In this document: one piece after another, positions 9,522-18,042 of the stretch | Numbering within the stretch: position 1 is the stretch's first letter | Layout of the letters: every line of letters starts with the position of its first letter | Source of the DNA: Flagellimonas meridianipacifica | GTDB lineage: Bacteria > Bacteroidota > Bacteroidia > Flavobacteriales > Flavobacteriaceae | Assembly (NCBI RefSeq): GCF_003001695.1 | Contig: NZ_PVYX01000001.1 | Location: forward strand, 806,001 to 870,000 | Direction of reading: 5' to 3' | Length of the DNA stretch: 64,000 nucleotides | The notes under the pieces: generated by a model | Told to the model about the DNA's origin: nothing | What the model saw: the letters and a program-made list of their open reading frames with translations, nothing else | Database searches by the model: none | Position numbers and translations under genes: made by a program

Positions 9522-10282
9522 TGCAAAGGGTCTTTCTTTTGTGCACGGCACTTTTGGTATTTGCTTGGGGCAACTCTCAAAACAGCCAATTGTTTACGCA
9601 AGCTACGGAACACTATAATAAAGGAGAATATTCCAAGGCCATAGAAAACTACGAGCAAATTTTGAAGGGTGGTAAACACTCACCGGAGCTATATTTCAAT
9701 TTAGCCAATTGTCATTATAAGCTGAATCATATTGGTCCTAGCATTTATTATTACGAAAAAGCATTGCTACTTAATCCAGATGATGGAGAAATAAAGAACA
9801 ATTTAAAGTATGCGCAGAACATGAGGCTCGATGCCGTGGAAGAAATGCCACAAACTGAAATTGGGAAAGCATATACCTCAGTTGTGAACATGTTCTCTTT
9901 TGATGGGTGGGCCTATCTTTCAGTGGTACTAATAATGCTATTTGTGTTGGGTTACTTGGCTTACTACTTCCTTCGCAGCGCTACCCAAAAAAGAATTGCT
10001 TTCGTAACCAGTATTTTTTCTTTAGTTCTGGGACTGCTAACAGTTTTACTGGCTTACCTCCAATACCAGGAATATAAATCCAACAACCCTGCAATTGTCT
10101 TTGCAAAGGAAGTCAAAATCACCTCCGAACCCAATGAGAACAGTGAAACCGTTTTTATTCTTCATGAGGGGACCAAAGTAAATGTGCTGGATGGTTTAAA
10201 CGATTGGCAAAAAATAAAATTGGCCGATGGCCAAACAGGTTGGGTTAAAAATCAAAATGTCAAGTTATTGAAGGATTTTTAA
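9518..10282 (+). CDS. batE: BatE: TPR plus SH3-like domain membrane protein
   Basis: A 254-residue protein starting in an ATGA overlap with batD. Signal peptide (~1-21), TPRs at ~25-100 (EHYNKGEYSKAIENYEQIL; SIYYYEKALLLNP), two TM helices (~130-153 and ~160-183), and a C-terminal bacterial SH3 domain (~190-250) with a GTKVNVLDG...WQKIKL...GWV pattern. This architecture matches BatE, the last gene of the operon. A terminator-like hairpin follows 13 nt downstream. Confidence 0.88.
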   Translation: MMQRVFLLCTALLVFAWGNSQNSQLFTQATEHYNKGEYSKAIENYEQILKGGKHSPELYFNLANCHYKLNHIGPSIYYYEKALLLNPDDGEIKNNLKYAQNMRLDAVEEMPQTEIGKAYTSVVNMFSFDGWAYLSVVLIMLFVLGYLAYYFLRSATQKRIAFVTSIFSLVLGLLTVLLAYLQYQEYKSNNPAIVFAKEVKITSEPNENSETVFILHEGTKVNVLDGLNDWQKIKLADGQTGWVKNQNVKLLKDF

Positions 10283-10295
10283 ACAAAATTTAACT

Positions 10296-10326
10296 AAAAA
10301 CAATAGCTTTGCTATTATTTTTGTTT
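10296..10326 (+). terminator. Rho-independent terminator after the Bat operon
   Basis: A 12-bp stem with one mismatch (AAAAACAATAGC paired with GCTATTATTTTT) around a TTT loop, running into a T-rich tail. It lies 13 nt after the batE stop and marks the end of the operon. Confidence 0.6.
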
Positions 10327-10339
10327 AAAACCGCCTTGT

Positions 10340-10642
10340 TTGAAGAACATTGCTTTTCCCTTAATTGCTCTTTTTCTGGTGTCCTCTATATTGACTCCAT
10401 CGCTACTTCCAATTATTGATGAAGACATTGATATAGTGCTTCTTACAGACACAAACGAGGAAGAAAAGCAAGGTGAAAAAGAATCAGAGAAAAAATTTGA
10501 TGAGAAAGACCTGTTCTTAAACAATTTTCAACATATCTATTCGGATTTAATCCAATCACAAGAGCATACTCATTTGGAGTATGTAGTTCACAATTCTGAT
10601 TTTGTGTTGGATATTCTACTTCCCCCACCTAGGAAAGTATAA
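10340..10642 (+). CDS. Small hypothetical membrane-associated protein upstream of SulP
   Basis: About 100 residues from a TTG at 10340 (MKNIAFPLIALFL). Residues 3-24 are a hydrophobic segment that could be a signal anchor; the middle is acidic and Lys/Glu-rich; the end is FVLDILLPPPRKV. No family is recognised. It sits 80 nt upstream of the SulP-carbonic anhydrase pair on the same strand. The TTG start is a weak point: no ATG is available in frame early enough to keep the hydrophobic segment. Confidence 0.5.
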   Translation: MKNIAFPLIALFLVSSILTPSLLPIIDEDIDIVLLTDTNEEEKQGEKESEKKFDEKDLFLNNFQHIYSDLIQSQEHTHLEYVVHNSDFVLDILLPPPRKV

Positions 10643-10678
10643 ATTAATGCCATACTTTTTAGCAAATTATATCATTCC

Positions 10679-10703
10679 CTCCGAAGAATAGTATACTTCG
10701 GAG
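10679..10703 (+). promoter_or_regulatory. Stem-loop in the leader of the SulP gene
   Basis: A perfect 8-bp stem, CTCCGAAG with CTTCGGAG, around a 9-nt loop, ending 19 nt before the SulP ATG at 10723. There is no T-run after it, so it is not a standard terminator. It could be a regulatory or RNA-stabilising element. Confidence 0.4.
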
Positions 10704-10722
10704 AACAAAACCTAATCACATT

Positions 10723-12342
10723 ATGTTCAAGTATATTAAAAATGACTTGCCGGCAAGTATCGTAGTATTCTTTGTTGCATTGCCTTTATGTTTGGGAATT
10801 GCCCTTGCCAGTGGTGCCCCATTATTTTCAGGCCTGATTGCAGGAATCGTAGGTGGAATAATTGTGGGTGCCCTCAGTGGTTCCCAGATTGGGGTCAGCG
10901 GTCCAGCAGCCGGTCTTGCAGCAATTGTTCTCACAGCTATAGGAACTTTGGGAGGTTTCGAAAATTTTTTGGTTGCTGTAGTTTTGGGCGGTCTCATTCA
11001 AATTTTGTTCAGTATTCTAAAAGCCGGGGTTATTGCCTACTATTTCCCGTCATCGGTTATTAAAGGAATGTTGACCGGAATCGGAATCATAATCATCTTA
11101 AAGCAAATCCCTTACTTCTTTGGTTATGATAAAGACCCGGAAGGCGACTTCGCCTTCTTCCAAATAGACGGGGAGAATACGTTTACGGAAATTTTTAATA
11201 CCATTAGCGGAATCATAAGTGGTAACTTTAGCAACGGCGCTACTATTATTGCGCTAGTGGCCATGGCCATCTTGATTTTATGGAACAATGTACTTTCCAA
11301 AAAAGGAAAAATCTTTCAGCTCATCCAAGGCCCTTTGGTTGCAGTAGTTCTTGGTATAATTTTCTTTGTTCTCACCCAAGGAAATGAAACCTGGGGGATT
11401 TCTGCTGAACATTTGGTGAAGGTTCCCGTTCCCGAAAGTATTGAAACCTTAGGAAGCTTACTGAGTTTTCCCAATTTCTCTGTAATAGGAGATGCACAGA
11501 TATGGATCACAGCATTTACCATAGCCCTGGTGGCCAGTTTAGAAACCTTGCTCTGTGTTGAGGCGACTGATAAACTTGATCCTTACAAAAGAACTACCCC
11601 GACCAATAAGGAGCTTTTTGCACAAGGTATTGGAAATACAGTATCCGGTTTGGTAGGTGGTCTCCCAGTAACCCAGGTTATTGTTCGAAGTTCAGCAAAT
11701 ATTCAATCTGGCGGTAGAACGAAGGCGTCTGCTATAATTCATGGTTTCTTCTTACTGATTTCAGTGGTTCTAATACCGAGGTTATTGAACATGATTCCTC
11801 TCTCCGTTTTAGCGGCAATCCTGTTCATAGTTGGGTACAAACTGGCAAAACCCAAGCTTTTCAAAACCATGTACAATCTGGGGTGGAAGCAGTTCATTCC
11901 ATTTGTAGTTACCGTATTGGGAATTGTTTTTACTGATTTATTGGTTGGAATAGGTCTTGGACTAGGTGTAGGTATAGTGGTCATTTTGATTAAGAGCTAT
12001 CAAAATTCGCACTTCCTGCATATAGAAGATAAAAGTAACGGGGCGCACAAAATTAAGATGACCTTGGCGGAGGAGGTTACTTTTTTCAATAAGGGAGCCA
12101 TTCTAAAGGAGTTGGATAGTCTCCCAGAAAACTCACAACTTGAGTTGGATGTTCGAAATACAAGATATCTGGATAACGATATCATTGAAATACTTGAAGA
12201 TTTCTCGGAGAAAGCTGCCAATAAGAATATTGATATAAAATTAATTTCTGAACGTGGAGTGGTTGAAAATCCAGATAGCTACATTCAATTTTTTAAATTA
12301 GATAAAAATCAAAATCCTCCTAGCGATGATAACACAGACTAA
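10723..12342 (+). CDS. SulP-family anion transporter (likely bicarbonate)
   Basis: A 539-residue inner-membrane protein. The N-terminus (DLPASIVVFFVALPLCLGIALASGAP) is the SulP signature, followed by repeated hydrophobic helices, the Q-x-x-G-x-x-N family region (AQGIGNTVSGLVGGLPVTQVIVRSSANIQSG), and a short cytoplasmic STAS domain from ~residue 440. The STAS part is shorter than in classical sulfate permeases. It overlaps the carbonic anhydrase gene by 17 nt, and SulP-carbonic anhydrase pairing is known for bicarbonate uptake, so HCO3- is the best guess for substrate. Confidence 0.88.
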   Translation: MFKYIKNDLPASIVVFFVALPLCLGIALASGAPLFSGLIAGIVGGIIVGALSGSQIGVSGPAAGLAAIVLTAIGTLGGFENFLVAVVLGGLIQILFSILKAGVIAYYFPSSVIKGMLTGIGIIIILKQIPYFFGYDKDPEGDFAFFQIDGENTFTEIFNTISGIISGNFSNGATIIALVAMAILILWNNVLSKKGKIFQLIQGPLVAVVLGIIFFVLTQGNETWGISAEHLVKVPVPESIETLGSLLSFPNFSVIGDAQIWITAFTIALVASLETLLCVEATDKLDPYKRTTPTNKELFAQGIGNTVSGLVGGLPVTQVIVRSSANIQSGGRTKASAIIHGFFLLISVVLIPRLLNMIPLSVLAAILFIVGYKLAKPKLFKTMYNLGWKQFIPFVVTVLGIVFTDLLVGIGLGLGVGIVVILIKSYQNSHFLHIEDKSNGAHKIKMTLAEEVTFFNKGAILKELDSLPENSQLELDVRNTRYLDNDIIEILEDFSEKAANKNIDIKLISERGVVENPDSYIQFFKLDKNQNPPSDDNTD

Positions 12343-12952
12343 AGAAACACAAGCGGCGCTGACCCCAAATGCGGCATGGGAACTTCTCAAAGAAGGAAAT
12401 AAACGTTTTGTAGAAAAGAAACAGACCTCTAGGGATTTACTACAGCAGGTTAAAGAGACCACATCGGGTCAATATCCCTTTGCCACTATTTTGGGTTGCA
12501 TCGACTCCCGGGTATCTGCCGAACTTATTTTCGATCAGGGCGTGGGAGATATATTCAGCGCAAGGGTAGCCGGTAATATAGTGAATGAAGATATTTTGGG
12601 AAGTATGGAGTTTGCCTGCAAACTTGCGGGAACAAAAATTATTGTAGTTCTGGGGCATACCAGCTGCGGCGCTGTAAAAGGAGCTTGTGATGACGCAAAA
12701 ATGGGTAATCTTACCGAGTTATTGAGTAAAATAAGGCCAGCTGTTGTGGCAGTGGAAGAACCAGCGGATGAATCCCAGCGGAACTCCAAAAACATCAATT
12801 TCGTGAATGCTGTTGCAGAAAAGAATGTTCATATGACCATGGAAAACATCAGAAAGAAAAGTCCTGTTCTAAAGGAAATGGAAGACAATGGGGAGATTCT
12901 TATTATTGGTGGTATGTACGACATTGCCGATGGACAGGTGCACTATTTTTAA
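12326..12952 (+). CDS. Beta-class carbonic anhydrase
   Basis: A 208-residue protein with all beta-class zinc and catalytic residues in place: Cys58-x-Asp60-x-Arg62 in GCIDSRV, and His111-x-x-Cys114 in GHTSCGAVKG. It interconverts CO2 and bicarbonate in the cytoplasm. The ATG lies 17 nt inside the upstream SulP gene, so the two are coupled and probably act as one bicarbonate supply system. A terminator-like hairpin follows ~30 nt downstream. Confidence 0.95.
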   Translation: MITQTKETQAALTPNAAWELLKEGNKRFVEKKQTSRDLLQQVKETTSGQYPFATILGCIDSRVSAELIFDQGVGDIFSARVAGNIVNEDILGSMEFACKLAGTKIIVVLGHTSCGAVKGACDDAKMGNLTELLSKIRPAVVAVEEPADESQRNSKNINFVNAVAEKNVHMTMENIRKKSPVLKEMEDNGEILIIGGMYDIADGQVHYF

Positions 12953-12981
12953 CTTATTCTTTTAAGAATTTCAATTCAATC

Positions 12982-13015
12982 AAGGCCAATGATTATCCTT
13001 TCGTTGGTCTTTTTT
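12982..13015 (+). terminator. Possible terminator after carbonic anhydrase gene
   Basis: An 8-bp stem with one G-T pair (AAGGCCAA with TTGGTCTT), a 14-nt loop and a T6 run. The large loop lowers confidence. Confidence 0.4.
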
Positions 13016-13066
13016 AGTGTCCTAAATTCACTATCTTGGTGGTAATGCTAAACCCAAGCACTGCAT

Positions 13067-14926
13067 ATGTTTAAACATTTCAGGGGTGATTTATTTGGTG
13101 GGGTAACCGCTGGCATAGTAGCTCTACCGTTGGCCCTTGCTTTTGGAGTAAGTTCGGGTTTGGGGCCTAGCGCAGGTCTTTACGGAGCAATTTTTATCAG
13201 TTTTTTTGCGGCACTCTTTGGAGGGACCAATACTCAGATTTCTGGGCCTACAGCCCCAATGACCGCGGTTAGCATGGTGGTCATTGCAAGTATCGTGGCC
13301 ATCAATGACGGTGATGTAGAAAAAGCACTTCCTGCCATACTTACCATCTTCCTATTGGCTGGACTCATGCAAATTGGTTTGGGCCTCATAGGTCTTGGAA
13401 AATATATTAAATACATTCCTTACCCTGTCGTTTCTGGTTTTATGACCGCTATAGGGGTAATCATTTTGGTGACCCAAATTCTTCCAGCTGTAGGTTACTA
13501 TCCAAAAGAGGACGAGGAGTTTGTCGCTCAATATATGGCCGAGGCCGAGGAAGAAATCTTGAAAAACATTTTACAGGAAGAAGCCGGGGAAGGAATTCTA
13601 GTTCTTGAGGATTTTGAAGAAACCATTAAACGCGCCAACAAAATAACTCCAGCAGATATGAATAAGGAAGCCAAAACCCTTGCCGCTAAAGATGCTTCGG
13701 GTGTTTTGGGAACTTTTAAAGTTTTGCCAAGAGCGTTGGGCAACATCAATTGGCTTGAACTCTCGCTTGCAGTGGCCACAATTCTTATCATTTTTGGATT
13801 TAAGAGAATTACTAAATCCATACCAAGCACTTTGGTGGCCCTGTTAGTTGTCTCGGGAATTGCCTATGGTGTTGGATTGGACTACCGTCCCATTGAAAAA
13901 ATTCCAAGCGGTCTCCCTCTACCTAATCTGGAGATTTTCAGCAAATTTTCCCTTGGTTCCATTTCTCCCCATATTTTCACAGCCCTCACACTTGCCTTGC
14001 TAGGGGCAATTGATTCACTGCTAACATCCGTGGTTGCTGATAACATGACGCAGACCAAACATAAACCTAATAAAGAATTGGTAGGGCAAGGAATAGGAAA
14101 CAGCGTTGCCTCCATTTTTGGGGGTATTCCTGGTGCCGGTGCCACAATCCGAACTGTTGTAAATATCAATTCTGGTGGAAAAACCAGATTATCTGGAATG
14201 ATTGCCGGAGTACTATTGCTGATAATTCTTTTGGCACTGGGACCTGTGGCCTCACAAATTCCGGCAGCTGTACTCGCAGGTATTTTAGTTACTGTCGGCA
14301 TTGGAGTAATGGACTATAAAGGACTGAAAGCTATTCCCTATTTGCCAAAAGACATTCACCTTGGCCCACTCAAATTGAGTTCGGAGGTAATTATTATGCT
14401 TACAGTAATGGTACTTTCATCTGTATGGAATCTGGTGTATGCTGTTGGAATTGGATTAGTTTTTGCCTCTCTAATGTTCATGAAAAAAATGGGAGACCTA
14501 ACCGCCAAAAAATCAGAAGTCTTACCGCTTATCGAAGAGAAAGCTTGGGCGGATGAAACCAATTTTCCAAAGAATTTAGCTGAAGAAGTGTTTATTAAAC
14601 ACTTGAATGGACCGCTTTTTTTTGGGTCTACCAGCGATTTCCATCAACTTGCCGAACAGATTCCTGATACTGCCTCGGCGGTAGTGATTCGCATGGCGCG
14701 TATGCAATACATGGACCAGACCGGGCTGTATGCTATGGAAGATGTATTGCAAGACCTTAAAAACAAAGGAATGGATGTACTGTTCGTTGAAATTCTAGAC
14801 CAGCCCATGTATATGATGGAACGTATTGATATTATCCCAGACCTTATCCCTGAAGAACATATTTTCCCTGACTTTGATAGTTGTATGGAATGGATAGAAG
14901 AGCACGTGGAAGATAAGTATCCATAA
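13067..14926 (+). CDS. SulP-family anion transporter with STAS domain
   Basis: A 619-residue paralogue of the SulP protein two genes upstream. N-terminal GDLFGGVTAGIVALPLALAFGVSSG is the family signature; about 11-12 TM helices follow; the conserved VGQGIGNSVASIFGGIPGAGATIRT segment is present; a full-length STAS domain occupies ~residues 505-615. An unusual charged insertion at ~145-210 (many Glu, Lys and Ala) lies between membrane segments. Bicarbonate or sulfate are both possible; nearness to the carbonic anhydrase favours bicarbonate. Confidence 0.88.
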   Translation: MFKHFRGDLFGGVTAGIVALPLALAFGVSSGLGPSAGLYGAIFISFFAALFGGTNTQISGPTAPMTAVSMVVIASIVAINDGDVEKALPAILTIFLLAGLMQIGLGLIGLGKYIKYIPYPVVSGFMTAIGVIILVTQILPAVGYYPKEDEEFVAQYMAEAEEEILKNILQEEAGEGILVLEDFEETIKRANKITPADMNKEAKTLAAKDASGVLGTFKVLPRALGNINWLELSLAVATILIIFGFKRITKSIPSTLVALLVVSGIAYGVGLDYRPIEKIPSGLPLPNLEIFSKFSLGSISPHIFTALTLALLGAIDSLLTSVVADNMTQTKHKPNKELVGQGIGNSVASIFGGIPGAGATIRTVVNINSGGKTRLSGMIAGVLLLIILLALGPVASQIPAAVLAGILVTVGIGVMDYKGLKAIPYLPKDIHLGPLKLSSEVIIMLTVMVLSSVWNLVYAVGIGLVFASLMFMKKMGDLTAKKSEVLPLIEEKAWADETNFPKNLAEEVFIKHLNGPLFFGSTSDFHQLAEQIPDTASAVVIRMARMQYMDQTGLYAMEDVLQDLKNKGMDVLFVEILDQPMYMMERIDIIPDLIPEEHIFPDFDSCMEWIEEHVEDKYP

Positions 14927-15098
14927 CCTATCAATCTGCTTATAACTTTTAATCCTATTAAGGCTTAATTCCAATACCATACGGGACAAAGCTTTCATTT
15001 TTTGCTTTTGGGATTGTAATACATTTGAGGAGCTTAGCGGTATCGTTTTCTTGTAGCTATTCCCAATTCCAACCATTATGTTTTCAGAGACAATTTGC

Positions 15099-15106
15099 TA
15101 CCTTTG
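15099..15106 (+). promoter_or_regulatory. -7 promoter box for pheS
   Basis: TACCTTTG matches the Bacteroidota -7 consensus TAnnTTTG and lies 22 nt upstream of the chosen pheS ATG. The -33 region (TTAT at 15076) is a poor match. Confidence 0.5.
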
Positions 15107-15128
15107 TCGATTGACAATCCAATCACCA

Positions 15129-16148
15129 ATGATTGACACGCTTAAACAACACTTGGCTGAAGTAGAGGCTTTTTCATCCACCTCGAAAGACGAAATAGAA
15201 GCATTCCGAATTAAATATTTAGGAAAAAAAGGGCTTTTAAACTCCTTTTTCGCTGAATTCAAGAATGTGCCCAACGGGCAAAAGAAAGAATTCGGTCAGG
15301 CTATCAATCAATTAAAGACTTCAGCAAACGAGAAGGTAAATACTTTAAAGCAAGCTGTTGAAAATCAATCAGAGACGCAAGGAAAGTATGGTGATCTTAC
15401 ACGTCCGGGTGAACCCATAGAAATTGGTGCGAGGCATCCCATTTCAATAGTTAAAAATAGAATAATCAACATCTTTTCGCGTATTGGATTCAATGTTTCT
15501 GAGGGTCCCGAGATAGAAGATGATTGGCATAACTTTACCGCTTTAAATCTGCCCGAATATCACCCTGCACGTGATATGCAGGATACATTCTTTATTCAAA
15601 CCGACCCAGATATTTTGCTTCGTACCCACACCTCATCGGTACAGGTAAGGTACATGGAAAACAACCGGCCCCCCATTCGCACCATATCCCCTGGACGTGT
15701 GTATAGAAATGAGGCTATTTCGGCAAGATCCCATTGCTTCTTCCATCAGGTTGAGGGACTTTATGTGGACAAAGATGTGTCTTTCGCAGATTTGAAACAG
15801 ACTTTGCAATATTTCACTTCAGAAATGTTTGGAAAGTCAAAAATCAGGCTGAGGCCTTCCTATTTCCCTTTCACCGAACCCAGTGCCGAAGTAGATGTAT
15901 ATTGGGGATTGGAAACGGAAACAGATTATAAAATGACCAAGGGAACAGGTTGGCTCGAAATTATGGGATGTGGTATGGTAGACCCCAATGTTTTGCAAAA
16001 CTGTGGTATTGACCCTGAGGTTTATTCCGGTTTTGCTTTTGGAATGGGTATTGACAGAATTGCATTATTGCTGCATCAAATTCCAGATATCCGATTGTTG
16101 AGTGAAAACGATATTCGCTTCCTTGATCAGTTCAAAAGCTCCCTGTAA
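15129..16148 (+). CDS. pheS: Phenylalanine--tRNA ligase alpha subunit
   Basis: The frame is open from 15078, but that part covers the -7 box; the ATG at 15129 (MIDTLKQHL) gives 339 residues, the usual PheS length. An N-terminal coiled-coil tRNA-binding region (~1-90) is followed by the class II synthetase core, with PGRVYRNEA-type motif 2 residues, EGLYVD, and the C-terminal GFAFGMGIDRIALL motif 3. It works as an alpha2-beta2 complex with PheT, which is not in the window. Separated pheS and pheT are common in this group. Confidence 0.96.
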   Translation: MIDTLKQHLAEVEAFSSTSKDEIEAFRIKYLGKKGLLNSFFAEFKNVPNGQKKEFGQAINQLKTSANEKVNTLKQAVENQSETQGKYGDLTRPGEPIEIGARHPISIVKNRIINIFSRIGFNVSEGPEIEDDWHNFTALNLPEYHPARDMQDTFFIQTDPDILLRTHTSSVQVRYMENNRPPIRTISPGRVYRNEAISARSHCFFHQVEGLYVDKDVSFADLKQTLQYFTSEMFGKSKIRLRPSYFPFTEPSAEVDVYWGLETETDYKMTKGTGWLEIMGCGMVDPNVLQNCGIDPEVYSGFAFGMGIDRIALLLHQIPDIRLLSENDIRFLDQFKSSL

Positions 16149-16163
16149 CATCTAGATTGAAAA

Positions 16164-16580
16164 ATGTCGAATTCTTTGTTTAGTAAAGCAATAACAGCAC
16201 TATTCTATATTTTTCTGCTAGTTACAGTAACTTCTTGCTCTAAAAATGATGATCAGGGTTTGTTCTCACCTCCTCAATGGCTGATAGGGACATGGGATAG
16301 AATAGAGGATATTGAAGCAGGACCATTATTTCCGGTAAGGCTGGTCATTACCTCTGATAATATAATTTCGACAAATGAAGATGGAAGCTTTGATGATTTT
16401 TCTGCTTTGGCAAGAAGCATGGAAAGACCAAATTATAGTGAAAGAACTATAGATGAGAACAACTATACTGCTTCTGTAAGCCTTTTACCGAATAGACCAG
16501 GTTCTGGAGTTTCCTTGCAATTTAGAAGACTGTCGGACAATGAAATGACTACGAGCTTACTCCGTTTTCGCAAAAGATAA
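16164..16580 (+). CDS. Small predicted lipoprotein
   Basis: A 138-residue protein with a signal peptide and lipobox (TVTSC, Cys26), so it is probably lipid-anchored in the envelope. The mature part begins SKNDDQG, followed by LIGTWDRIED, which resembles the opening strand of small lipocalin-like Bacteroidota lipoproteins. No specific family is certain. It starts 15 nt after pheS and may be co-transcribed. The following 262 nt up to 16842 contain no gene or strong signal that I can see. Confidence 0.7.
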   Translation: MSNSLFSKAITALFYIFLLVTVTSCSKNDDQGLFSPPQWLIGTWDRIEDIEAGPLFPVRLVITSDNIISTNEDGSFDDFSALARSMERPNYSERTIDENNYTASVSLLPNRPGSGVSLQFRRLSDNEMTTSLLRFRKR

Positions 16581-16842
16581 AACAAGTCTCTTTCTTTAAA
16601 ATATCATCTATTTCAAATAGTGGATAGAATGGAGATTTCAAAATATATTATTCATTTTAAAGCAGTTCAAATCCTCCCTTTAGTTTGTTTAACAACACCA
16701 CGATGTTCAATGAAGGTACTTTTTTGGGCCCATTTTTTTTGAAGTTGACATTTTAGTCCCCTGATTTTTACGGAATTGTCATAGGATACAAGCGCCTAAG
16801 CTATTAATTTAGAGGTGATTGCTAATTCAAAAAAGACCATCT

Positions 16843-18036
16843 ATGACCACCAAAAACATTTCCAGAAGAGATTGGCTTAAAAAAGGCGCCATTACGGCCG
16901 GAGGAATTCTTGCTACTCCTTATTTAGGATACTCTGAAAACCTAAAAGCTCCATTGGTTCTTGATACGAATGGAGATGCTGTCTACAGCCCTTTTTTCAA
17001 AGAGTATTTACCAAAAGATATTAGGGAATTTCCTTCTTTTGAAGCCAAATTGAATGCAAATGAAAATCCATATGGACCATCGCCAAAAGCCTTGGAAGCA
17101 TTTAAAAATGCAGCATCCGGTGGAAATAGGTACGCATGGAAAGAACTCTTTCAATTGGTTGACAAAATAGCTGATTTTGAGGGAGTAAGTGCAAAGAATA
17201 TAATGATGGGCCCGGGTTCTTCTGACCTTTTGGAAAAAACGGCCATGGTGTTGTTCATGAATGGTGGAAACGTAGTATCTGCCGATCCTGCATATATGTC
17301 ACTAATACGAGTTGCTGAATCTGTAGGTGCCACTTGGAAGCCCGTTCCACTAAAGAAGGATTGGTCTCATGACTTAAAAGCCATGGAGGCCGCTGTTGAC
17401 TCAGACACAAAATTGGTGTATATCTGTAATCCCAACAATCCTACGGGTACCATTACCGATCACGAAGAAATGGTTGATTTTTGTTCCAGAGTCTCCGAAA
17501 AGGCTCCAGTCTTTGTGGACGAAGCCTATCTGGCTTTTATGGGAGAAGGTTTGAAGAAAAGTATGGTTTCCCTAATCAATGAAGGTAAAAACGTAATCAT
17601 TGCCCGTACATTTTCAAAAATCCATGGAATGGCCGGATTGCGTGTAGGTTATATTGTAGGCCAAGAATCTACTTTAGGTCAACTGCAGAAAATAACAAGA
17701 GGTGGAATGGGAATATCATATCCATCTGTATTTGCGGCAATGGCGGCAATGGACGATACATCCTTTTTGGACAGTTCAAGGGAATTGAATGTAAAATGTA
17801 GGGAATATGTGTATTCCAGTTTAGATTCCATGGGCTTCGATTACGTAAAATCCCATACCAGCTTCATGATATTCCCTATTGAAATGGCTGGAAAAGATTT
17901 TCTAGAGAAAATGACCGACTTAAAAGTTGGCGTAAGGGCATTCCATTTTATGGATAAAGATTGGTGCCGAGTAAGCATGGGTACCATGGATGAAATGAAA
18001 CTTTTTACAGACGCAATCTCCAAAGTTCTAGTCTAG
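16843..18036 (+). CDS. Tat-exported HisC-like PLP aminotransferase
   Basis: The ATG at 16843 (frame open from a TTG at 16819) gives 397 residues. The N-terminus carries a twin-arginine signal, SRRDWLKKG followed by a hydrophobic AITAGGILATP stretch, so export is predicted. The rest is a fold-type I aminotransferase similar to histidinol-phosphate aminotransferase: NPNNPTG, VDEAYLAF, and the PLP lysine Lys259 in TFSKIHGMAGLRVGY. An exported aminotransferase of this kind is unusual; the substrate is unknown. An AEC permease starts 6 nt downstream and may be functionally linked. Confidence 0.85.
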   Translation: MTTKNISRRDWLKKGAITAGGILATPYLGYSENLKAPLVLDTNGDAVYSPFFKEYLPKDIREFPSFEAKLNANENPYGPSPKALEAFKNAASGGNRYAWKELFQLVDKIADFEGVSAKNIMMGPGSSDLLEKTAMVLFMNGGNVVSADPAYMSLIRVAESVGATWKPVPLKKDWSHDLKAMEAAVDSDTKLVYICNPNNPTGTITDHEEMVDFCSRVSEKAPVFVDEAYLAFMGEGLKKSMVSLINEGKNVIIARTFSKIHGMAGLRVGYIVGQESTLGQLQKITRGGMGISYPSVFAAMAAMDDTSFLDSSRELNVKCREYVYSSLDSMGFDYVKSHTSFMIFPIEMAGKDFLEKMTDLKVGVRAFHFMDKDWCRVSMGTMDEMKLFTDAISKVLV

Positions 18037-18042
18037 CGTTTC

